Below, one piece after another: positions 1 through 5,129 of a DNA stretch of 13,156 nucleotides. The translations under genes were made by a program, and so were the position numbers. Numbering within the stretch: the first letter of the stretch is position 1; each line of letters begins with the position of its first letter. The DNA is from Pseudomonadota bacterium (GTDB lineage: Bacteria; Pseudomonadota; Alphaproteobacteria; UBA828; JAPUJA01), in contig JAPUJA010000066.1 of the NCBI GenBank assembly GCA_027296525.1, positions 1 to 13,156 on the forward strand, written 5' to 3'. Below the pieces are notes generated by a model. It did not search any database. It had not been told where the DNA came from and saw nothing but the letters and a program-made list of their open reading frames with translations.

Positions 1-1
1 C

Positions 2-127
2 GCGCCCCGGGGACCGGCCGTCGAGCTCCTGCGGGTGGCCCGGCTGAACGAGCTTAGCGTCGAGCGGGTGGAAGGAGCGCTCGCGCCTTGGTTCGAGCGC
101 GTGGCCTCGACCGATGGCCGGCCTTGA
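2..127 (+). CDS. C-terminal end of an unidentified protein (5' end off window)
   Basis: An open frame enters from the left edge and ends at TGA 125-127, giving 41 visible residues that finish in WFERVASTDGRP. About 34 of 41 codons end in G or C, which matches the codon habit of the genes that follow and is the main reason to think it is coding. I do not recognise the family from this tail; it is leucine- and arginine-rich and probably helical, with no motif. The stop lies 75 bases before the thrS start, and a TTGACA hexamer overlaps the stop, so thrS is probably transcribed from its own promoter rather than only by read-through from this gene. Confidence 0.5.
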   Translation, partial: APRGPAVELLRVARLNELSVERVEGALAPWFERVASTDGRP

Positions 128-175
128 CAGGCCTTCGAATCACATTAGAGTGCGCAAAGGTTTATAATCATTATA
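124..175 (+). promoter_or_regulatory. Candidate thrS promoter with AT-rich palindrome
   Basis: TTGACA at 124-129 is a perfect -35 hexamer, followed after 16 bases by TAGAGT at 146-151, a 4-of-6 match to TATAAT. A second, perfect TATAAT lies at 163-168 but has no good -35 at the right distance. It forms the left arm of a perfect inverted repeat, TATAAT-C-ATTATA (163-175). The AT-rich patch stands out sharply in this GC-rich DNA, and thrS starts at 203. The hexamers and palindrome are seen directly; promoter function and any repressor binding are inferred. Confidence 0.5.
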
Positions 176-202
176 GTTTTCTCGGTTTAGGCGACGCCCG
201 GA

Positions 203-2113
203 ATGGTCACGATCACGCTGCCGGACGCAAGCCAGCGACGTTATGACGGCCCGGTGACGGGGGCGGAAATCGCCCGCGACATCGGCCCGGGTCTGGCCAA
301 GGCCGCGCTCGTCATACGCGTCGACGGTGCGCTCTGGGATCTCTCGCGGGCCATCGATCGGGACGCCGAGGTGGCGATCATCACCGCAAAGGATCCCGAG
401 GCGCTCGAGCTCTTGCGCCACGACGCCGCGCATATCATGGCGGAGGCGGCCAAGGAGCTCTATCCCGAACTGCAGGTCACAATCGGTCCGGCGATCGAGA
501 ACGGGTTCTATTACGACTTCTATCGGGAGCAGCCGTTTACGCCCGAGGACCTCGAAAGGATCGAGGCGCGCATGCGCGAGATCGTCAAGCGGGGCGAGCC
601 GATCACGCGCGAGGTGTGGGCGCGCGGCGATGCGATCGCCTTCTTCCGCGACCAAGGCGAGGCCTTCAAGACCGAGATCATCGAGGCGCTTCCGCCGGAG
701 GAGGAGATCACGGTCTACCGGCAGGGCGGCTTCGTCGATCTGTGCCGCGGACCTCACCTGCCTTCGACGGACAAGGTCGGGGCGTTCAAGCTCTTGAAGC
801 TCGCCGGGGCCTATTGGCGGGGCGACAGCCGAAACCCGATGCTTCAGCGCATCTACGGCACCGCCTGGCCGGACGAGAAGCAGCTCAAAGCCTACCTCGA
901 ACGGCTGGCCGAAGCCGAGAAGCGGGACCACCGCCGGCTCGGCCGCGAAATGGACCTCTTCCATTTCCAGGAGGAGGCGGCGGGAAGCGTTTTTTGGCAT
1001 GCCAAAGGCTGGACGCTCTATCGATTGCTCGAGGACTACATGCGGCGCCGGCTCGCCAAAGCGGGTTACATCGAAGTCAACACCCCTGAGCTCGTCGCCC
1101 GTTCGCTCTGGGAAGCCTCGGGGCATTGGGAGAAGTTCGGCGAACATATGTTCACGACCGAGACGGACGGCCACATCCTCGCGCTCAAACCCATGAACTG
1201 CCCGTGCCATGTGCAGATTTTCCGCCAGGGGCTCAAGAGCTATCGCGATCTTCCCCTTCGTATGGCGGAGTTCGGCTCATGTCATCGCAACGAACCCTCC
1301 GGCGCGCTTCACGGGCTGATGCGGGCACGCGCCTTCACCCAGGACGACGCGCATATTTTTTGTACCGAAGACCAGGTCACCGAGGAAACGCGCGCGTTTT
1401 GCGAGTTGCTCCTGGAGATCTACCGGGATCTTGGCTTCGCCGAGGTGCAGGTGAATTTCGCCGACCGGCCCGAGCGGCGCGTGGGCTCCGACGCGATCTG
1501 GGACAAGGCCGAGATGGCGCTTCGCGACGCCTGCGCCGAGGCCGGCCTCGGCTACGAGCTCAATCCCGGCGAGGGGGCGTTCTACGGCCCCAAGCTCGAG
1601 TTCGTGCTGCGCGACGCGATCGGGCGCCAGTGGCAATGCGGGACGCTCCAGGTGGACTTCGTCCTGCCCGAACGGCTCGATGCCTCCTATGTCGGCGAAG
1701 ACGGCGACCGGCATCGGCCGGTCATGCTCCACCGGGCGATCCTGGGCTCCATGGAACGCTTCATCGGCATCCTGATCGAGCACCATGCGGGCCGCATGCC
1801 GCTTTGGATGGCGCCGCTCCAGGTAGCGGTGGCGACGATCACGAGCCAGAGCGATGCCTATGCGGCGGAGGTCGCACGCCGCTCCGAGGCGGTGGGCCTC
1901 AGGGTCCTGCTCGATCAAAGCAACGAGAAGATCACCTACAAGGTGCGCCGGCACAGCGTGGCCAAGATCCCCGTCATGCTCGTGGTGGGCAAAAAGGAGG
2001 CCGAGCAGGAAAGCGTCTCGGTCCGCCGGCTGGGTGGCAAGGAGCAAGAAATCCTTGCACTCGGGGAGGCTCTCGATAGACTTGAAGAAGAGGCCGCCGG
2101 ACCCGCGTTCTGA
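203..2113 (+). CDS. thrS: Threonyl-tRNA synthetase
   Basis: Class II aminoacyl-tRNA synthetase that activates threonine with ATP and charges tRNA-Thr in the cytoplasm, hydrolysing mischarged Ser-tRNA-Thr. At 636 residues it is full length for the family. A TGS domain covers about 1-60. The editing (SAD) domain follows, with HDAAH giving H73 and H77, and CRGPH giving C181 and H185, the expected editing-site ligands. The catalytic core shows MNCPCH (C333), motif 2 around FGSCHRNEPSG (R362), H384 in DDAHIF and H510 in VMLHRAILGS; C333, H384 and H510 match the catalytic zinc ligands. The anticodon-binding domain occupies about the last 105 residues. The ATG at 203 puts the TGS domain at the N-terminus. 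Its Shine-Dalgarno is weak (TAGGCG around 188-193). It is the first gene of the cluster, 73 bases before infC. Confidence 0.98.
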   Translation: MVTITLPDASQRRYDGPVTGAEIARDIGPGLAKAALVIRVDGALWDLSRAIDRDAEVAIITAKDPEALELLRHDAAHIMAEAAKELYPELQVTIGPAIENGFYYDFYREQPFTPEDLERIEARMREIVKRGEPITREVWARGDAIAFFRDQGEAFKTEIIEALPPEEEITVYRQGGFVDLCRGPHLPSTDKVGAFKLLKLAGAYWRGDSRNPMLQRIYGTAWPDEKQLKAYLERLAEAEKRDHRRLGREMDLFHFQEEAAGSVFWHAKGWTLYRLLEDYMRRRLAKAGYIEVNTPELVARSLWEASGHWEKFGEHMFTTETDGHILALKPMNCPCHVQIFRQGLKSYRDLPLRMAEFGSCHRNEPSGALHGLMRARAFTQDDAHIFCTEDQVTEETRAFCELLLEIYRDLGFAEVQVNFADRPERRVGSDAIWDKAEMALRDACAEAGLGYELNPGEGAFYGPKLEFVLRDAIGRQWQCGTLQVDFVLPERLDASYVGEDGDRHRPVMLHRAILGSMERFIGILIEHHAGRMPLWMAPLQVAVATITSQSDAYAAEVARRSEAVGLRVLLDQSNEKITYKVRRHSVAKIPVMLVVGKKEAEQESVSVRRLGGKEQEILALGEALDRLEEEAAGPAF

Positions 2114-2136
2114 GGGCGGATGTCCCGCTTCGGAAG

Positions 2137-2163
2137 AAAGCGTCGGCGCCCGGAAGTCGCTTT
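2137..2163 (+). other. Small hairpin in the thrS-infC gap
   Basis: AAAGCG (2137-2142) and CGCTTT (2158-2163) are perfectly complementary around a 15-base loop. The second arm ends 10 bases before the infC Shine-Dalgarno. There is no T-run, so this is not a terminator; a role in infC mRNA folding is possible but not demonstrated. Confidence 0.3.
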
Positions 2164-2173
2164 GAAAACCGAA

Positions 2174-2189
2174 AGGAGAAAGACGCATC
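2174..2189 (+). promoter_or_regulatory. infC ribosome-binding site and ATC start codon
   Basis: AGGAG at 2174-2178, in an AAAGGAGAAAG context, is the strongest Shine-Dalgarno in the cluster. It lies 8 bases before ATC at 2187-2189. Reading from this ATC gives the expected IF3 N-terminus, and no ATG, GTG or TTG lies near this spacing. Rare start codons (AUU, AUC, AUA) are a known feature of infC, because IF3 rejects them and so represses its own synthesis. Confidence 0.9.
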
Positions 2190-2723
2190 GTTAGACCCTT
2201 TCTGGCCACGCCGCCATCGCGGGAAGGGCCTCGTGTAAACGAGCAGATTACCGCACCCAATATCCGCCTCATCGATCAGAACGGTCAGAACATCGGCGTT
2301 GTCGGCACCGAGCGCGCGCGTGAGCTTGCGGACGAGGTCGGTCTCGATCTTGTGGAAATTTCGCCGACCGGCGACCCTCCGGTCTGCAAGCTCCTTGATT
2401 ACGGGCGGTACAAATACGAGTCCCAGAAGAAAGCGGCCGAAGCGCGCAAGAAGCAGAAGACGATCGAGGTTAAGGAGGTCAAGATGCGTCCGGGCATCGA
2501 TGCCGCCGACTATCAGGTCAAGCTGCGCAACATCACGCGCTTCCTCCACGACGGCGATAAGGTAAAGGTCACCATGCGCTTCCGGGGCCGTGAGATGGCC
2601 CACCAGGAACGCGGCATGGAGGTTCTCAATCGCGTGCGCGACGATCTCACCGAGATCGCCAAGGTCGAGCAGACCCCGGCCCTGGAGGGACGGCAGATGA
2701 CCATGGTCGTCGTCCACAGATAA
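2187..2723 (+). CDS. infC: Translation initiation factor IF-3 (ATC start)
   Basis: IF3 binds the 30S subunit, prevents premature joining of 50S and checks the start codon and initiator tRNA. Read from ATC at 2187 the product is 178 residues, the usual length, beginning VRPFLATPPSREGPRVNEQI. The short PP-(x)-EGPRVN lead-in is typical of alphaproteobacteria. The N domain (about 15-80) contains LVEISPTGDPPVCKLLDYG. A lysine-rich linker (EARKKQK) joins it to the C domain, which shows VKMRPGID near residues 98-105 and MRFRGREMAH at 130-139. Starting instead at GTG 2352 would remove most of the N domain, so the ATC start is strongly preferred. It lies 73 bases after thrS and before a receiver gene, whereas rpmI normally comes next. 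Autoregulation through the poor start codon is likely from family knowledge. Confidence 0.96.
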   Translation: MVRPFLATPPSREGPRVNEQITAPNIRLIDQNGQNIGVVGTERARELADEVGLDLVEISPTGDPPVCKLLDYGRYKYESQKKAAEARKKQKTIEVKEVKMRPGIDAADYQVKLRNITRFLHDGDKVKVTMRFRGREMAHQERGMEVLNRVRDDLTEIAKVEQTPALEGRQMTMVVVHR

Positions 2724-2776
2724 CGCCGGCTTAAGCGATTGTGGTCTAGAATCAATCTTTGCGACGGAGGTTGCCG

Positions 2777-2845
2777 GTGATTTTGAGTGCGCTTGTGCGG
2801 GGCCCGATCGGACAAGGAACCAGGGGGCAAGCCAATGGTGGCTAG
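2777..2845 (+). CDS. Possible 22-residue leader peptide overlapping the receiver gene
   Basis: GTG at 2777 has a good Shine-Dalgarno, GGAGG at 2766-2770, six bases upstream. The frame encodes 22 residues, beginning with a hydrophobic ILSALV and ending in a glycine-rich stretch, and stops at TAG 2843-2845. It overlaps the start of the receiver gene (2835) by 11 bases in another frame. That geometry would allow translational coupling by ribosomes terminating near the receiver start. I know of no homologue; the frame may simply be chance with a fortuitous ribosome-binding site. The GGAGG is 16 bases from the alternative receiver start at 2787, too far to serve it. Confidence 0.3.
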   Translation: MILSALVRGPIGQGTRGQANGG

Positions 2846-3260
2846 CACCGAGAGCGCAACGTCCCGCAAGGGCGCCCTCATCCTGGGGATCGACGACGAT
2901 CCGACCAATTTGAAGGTCCTGCAGGAGATCGTGCAGGCGATGGGGCATTCTTTTCTTGCCGCGAGCAGCGGGGAGGAAGGCCTGAAGCTGCTTCATCGCG
3001 CCGCCCCCAAGATCATTCTTCTCGACATCACGATGCCCGGAATGGACGGCTTCGAAACCTGTCGGCGCATTCGCAGTGACTTCCCCATGCTCAAGGTCCC
3101 GGTCATCTTCGTCTCTTCGCTCAACAGCCCCGAGGATGTCGCGCGTGGGATCGGGGCGAACGGCAACGACTACATCATCAAGCCGTTCGAACCGGAGAAG
3201 CTGCGTCAGCGAATCACCCACTGGTTGCGCAGCGGCATCAGCCTCGGGGACGACATCTAG
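2835..3260 (+). CDS. Stand-alone CheY-like response-regulator receiver protein
   Basis: A 141-residue single-domain receiver with no output domain. The acidic pocket is D20-D22 (LGIDDDPTN) and the phosphoacceptor is D64 in ILLDITMPGMDG. The conserved Thr/Ser position is S94 or S95 in VIFVSSLNS, and the invariant lysine is K116 in YIIKPFEP. All residues needed for phosphotransfer are present, so it should be active, passing signal by protein contact. The ATG at 2835 is chosen because GGGGG lies about 7 bases upstream and the receiver fold begins soon after; GTG 2787 would add 16 residues. No histidine kinase is in the window. It sits between infC and rpmI, which are normally adjacent, and has a possible small leader frame upstream. 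Partner and role cannot be told from sequence; it could be a diguanylate-cyclase-type (PleD-like) receiver or a chemotaxis or stress-signalling one. Confidence 0.92.
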   Translation: MVASTESATSRKGALILGIDDDPTNLKVLQEIVQAMGHSFLAASSGEEGLKLLHRAAPKIILLDITMPGMDGFETCRRIRSDFPMLKVPVIFVSSLNSPEDVARGIGANGNDYIIKPFEPEKLRQRITHWLRSGISLGDDI

Positions 3261-3265
3261 CGGGC

Positions 3266-3289
3266 ACGGCCCGCGCGCTCGGGGGCCGT
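3266..3289 (+). other. GC-rich hairpin after the receiver gene
   Basis: ACGGCCC (3266-3272) pairs perfectly with GGGCCGT (3283-3289), leaving a 10-base loop, just downstream of the receiver stop. It lacks the T-run of an intrinsic terminator. It could slow polymerase or protect the upstream mRNA end ahead of the rpmI promoter; in such GC-rich DNA it could also be chance. Confidence 0.3.
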
Positions 3290-3297
3290 CCGCGCGC

Positions 3298-3326
3298 TTG
3301 CAATCCCCCCTTCCGGCGGCTATAAC
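3298..3326 (+). promoter_or_regulatory. Promoter for rpmI-rplT (and probably pheST)
   Basis: TTGCAA at 3298-3303 and TATAAC at 3321-3326 are separated by exactly 17 bases. Each hexamer differs from the sigma70 consensus at one or two positions, giving the best-spaced promoter in the conserved block. Transcription would begin near 3333, leaving a leader of about 74 bases before rpmI. The position between the receiver gene and rpmI supports separate transcription of the ribosomal-protein genes. Confidence 0.65.
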
Positions 3327-3340
3327 CCGGGCCTCTCAAG

Positions 3341-3373
3341 GGACGGTTCGGCCTAAGGCATGCCCAGCCGTCC
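3341..3373 (+). promoter_or_regulatory. Foldable leader upstream of rpmI
   Basis: GGACGGT (3341-3347) can pair with GCCGTCC (3367-3373), with one T-G wobble. Inside it, GCC-TAA-GGC (3351-3359) forms a small nested hairpin. The structure lies just downstream of the predicted start site near 3333. In Escherichia coli and Bacillus, ribosomal protein L20 represses rpmI-rplT by binding leader mRNA; whether this fold plays that role here is inference. Confidence 0.35.
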
Positions 3374-3406
3374 GATATGCTCAAGCCCGAGTGGATTTGA
3401 AGCGAA

Positions 3407-3604
3407 ATGCCGAAACTCAAGAGCAAAAGCAGCGCGAAGAAGCGCTTTACCGTCACGGGCACCGGCAAGATCCGCCGCAACCGGGCGAATCACCGGCACA
3501 ATCTGGCGAAGAAGACCAAGAAGTTGAAGCGCATGCAGCGCCGCTCGACCATCATGTCGGCGGCCGACCGGCGCATTGTCGAGAAATTCCTGCCCTATCG
3601 CTGA
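3407..3604 (+). CDS. rpmI: 50S ribosomal protein L35
   Basis: A component of the large ribosomal subunit. The 65-residue product is the standard length and shows the family signature throughout: MPKLKSKSSAKKRF at the start, FTVTGTGKIRR, and a basic NHRHNLAKKTKKLKR stretch for 23S rRNA contact. The ATG at 3407 follows only a weak ribosome-binding site (GAAGCGAA). It lies 146 bases after the receiver gene, behind a clear promoter, and 11 bases before rplT, the usual rpmI-rplT pair. Low-efficiency initiation would fit translational control by L20, as known in other bacteria. Confidence 0.98.
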   Translation: MPKLKSKSSAKKRFTVTGTGKIRRNRANHRHNLAKKTKKLKRMQRRSTIMSAADRRIVEKFLPYR

Positions 3605-3615
3605 GGTGATCCATC

Positions 3616-3981
3616 ATGGCGCGCGTAAAAAGAGGGGTCACGTCTCACGCCCGTCACAAGAAGGTCTTGCGCTTGGCCAAGGGCTACCGCGGCCGGGCCA
3701 AGAACAACTATCGTATCGCCCTCGAGCGGGTGGAGAAGGGGTTGCAGTACGCTTACCGCGACCGGCGGGCACGGAAACGGAGCTTCCGCGCCCTCTGGAT
3801 CCAGCGGATCAACGCCGCCGCGCGGGCGCACGGGATGAGCTATTCGAAACTGATGAACGGTCTCTCCCGGGCCGGGGTCGCGATCGATCGCAAGGTGCTG
3901 GCCGATCTCGCGGTGCGCGAGCCCGCGGCCTTCAAGGCGGTCGTCGATAAGGCGCAAGGCGCACTCGGCTCCTCCGCGTGA
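3616..3981 (+). CDS. rplT: 50S ribosomal protein L20
   Basis: Binds 23S rRNA early in assembly of the large subunit and in several bacteria also represses its own operon. At 121 residues it is slightly longer than the common 117-119. The strongly basic, extended N-terminus (MARVKRGVTSHARHKKVL) is followed by GYRGRAKNNYR, then the globular domain with LWIQRINAAARAHGMSYSK and LADLAVREPAAF. AGGTGA at 3604-3609 is a good ribosome-binding site, 6 bases before ATG 3616, and it overlaps the rpmI stop region, so the pair is probably translationally coupled. Confidence 0.98.
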   Translation: MARVKRGVTSHARHKKVLRLAKGYRGRAKNNYRIALERVEKGLQYAYRDRRARKRSFRALWIQRINAAARAHGMSYSKLMNGLSRAGVAIDRKVLADLAVREPAAFKAVVDKAQGALGSSA

Positions 3982-3986
3982 GGAGC
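3968..3986 (+). other. Perfect hairpin spanning the rplT stop codon
   Basis: GCTCCTC (3968-3974) and GAGGAGC (3980-3986) form a perfect 7-bp stem around a CGCGT loop; the rplT TGA (3979-3981) lies in the loop and second arm. No T-run follows, so it is not a classical terminator. It could act as an mRNA-stabilising or pausing element between the ribosomal-protein and pheST parts. The 74-base gap to pheS holds no phenylalanine-rich leader frame of the pheM kind. Confidence 0.35.
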
Positions 3987-4055
3987 GTGGACTGACGCCC
4001 GTTCGCCGCTGGTGGGGCCGTCGGTAGCTCCGGGCGCCGGGATCGTCGAGCGAAC

Positions 4056-5129
4056 ATGGAAGACGTCGGGCAACTTCGCTCACAGCTGCTTGCCGAGATT
4101 GCCTCCGCGGGGGATCTTGCGGCGCTCGAGCAAGTGCGCGTGGCGACGCTGGGCAAGAAGGGGCGCATCACCGAGCTCATGAAGAGCCTGGGTGCGCTTG
4201 CCCCGGAGGCGCGGCGCGCGGCGGGCCAGGTGCTGAACGCGCTCAAAACCGAGCTCGCGGACGCGATCGAGGCGCGTCGGGCCGAGCTCGAGCGCACGGG
4301 TCTCGAAACACGCCTCGCCACCGAGTCGATCGACGCCACCCTTCCCGCGCGGCCGGAGCCCGCGGGCGCGATCCATCCGATCACCCAGGTGATGGCCGAG
4401 ATCATCGCGATCTTCGGGGCGATGGGCTTCGACGTCCTCGAAGGCCCCGACATCGAGGATGACTTTCACAACTTCACGGCGCTCAACATTCCGCCCGAGC
4501 ACCCGGCGCGCCAGATGCACGACACCTTCTATCTTGCGACGGCGGAGGGCGCGAGCAAGCTTCTGCGCACGCACACCTCGCCGGTGCAAATTCGCGCCAT
4601 GCAGGCCTTGAAGCCCCCCTACCGCATCATCGCGCCGGGGCGCACCTACCGCTGCGATTCGGACATAACGCACACGCCCATGTTCCATCAGGTCGAGGGT
4701 CTCTGGCTGGACCGCGCGACGCATATGGGTCATCTCAAGGGCTGCCTGATCGATTTCGTGCGCCGCTTCTTCGAAGTCGGCGACGTGCCGGCGCGCTTCC
4801 GTCCAAGCTTCTTCCCCTTCACCGAGCCCTCGGCCGAGATGGATGTCGCCTGCGCGCGCGAAGGCGGTGAGCTCCGGATCGGCGCCGGCGGCGATTGGCT
4901 CGAGATTTTGGGCTGCGGCATGGTGCATCCCAAGGTGCTCGCCAATGTCGGTCTCGATCCGGAGGCCTATCAGGGTTTCGCGTTCGGGCTCGGAATCGAG
5001 CGGGCCGCGATGCTGAAATACGGCATCCCGGATCTCCGCACCTTCTTCGAATCCGACCTTCGCTGGTTGCGTCACTACGGGTTTGCCGCGCTCGATGTGC
5101 CGAGCCTGGTCGAGGGCTTGAGCCGATGA
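4056..5129 (+). CDS. pheS: Phenylalanyl-tRNA synthetase alpha subunit
   Basis: Catalytic subunit of the alpha2-beta2 class IIc synthetase that charges tRNA-Phe. The product is 357 residues. The N-terminal 1-90 is a helical coiled-coil arm that binds tRNA. The catalytic domain runs from about residue 105, with THTSPVQIRAM near 172-182, motif 2 GRTYRCDSDITHTPMFHQVE (195-214), RPSFFPFTEPSAEMDV (249-264), and motif 3 GLGIERAAMLKYGI (311-324) carrying the ATP-binding arginine R316. The phenylalanine pocket stretch FGLGIERAAM is normal. The ATG at 4056 gives the usual MEDVGQLR-type start; its Shine-Dalgarno is weak. The stop overlaps the pheT start (ATGA at 5126-5129), which favours balanced synthesis of the two subunits. 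Confidence 0.97.
   Translation: MEDVGQLRSQLLAEIASAGDLAALEQVRVATLGKKGRITELMKSLGALAPEARRAAGQVLNALKTELADAIEARRAELERTGLETRLATESIDATLPARPEPAGAIHPITQVMAEIIAIFGAMGFDVLEGPDIEDDFHNFTALNIPPEHPARQMHDTFYLATAEGASKLLRTHTSPVQIRAMQALKPPYRIIAPGRTYRCDSDITHTPMFHQVEGLWLDRATHMGHLKGCLIDFVRRFFEVGDVPARFRPSFFPFTEPSAEMDVACAREGGELRIGAGGDWLEILGCGMVHPKVLANVGLDPEAYQGFAFGLGIERAAMLKYGIPDLRTFFESDLRWLRHYGFAALDVPSLVEGLSR

Noticed and set aside
2737..2760. GATTG/CAATC with a following TTT as an infC terminator
   Set aside because: The stem is only 5 bp with an 11-base loop and three T's; too weak to call.
1277..3221. Long minus-strand openings (331 and 415 codons) over thrS, infC and the receiver gene
   Set aside because: They run antisense to three well-supported genes, have no ribosome-binding site or recognisable domain, and reflect codon bias.
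4895..5125. An upstream extension of pheT by 77 codons
   Set aside because: The extra part lies inside pheS in another frame, and the family N-terminus MKFTLSWL begins exactly at 5126.
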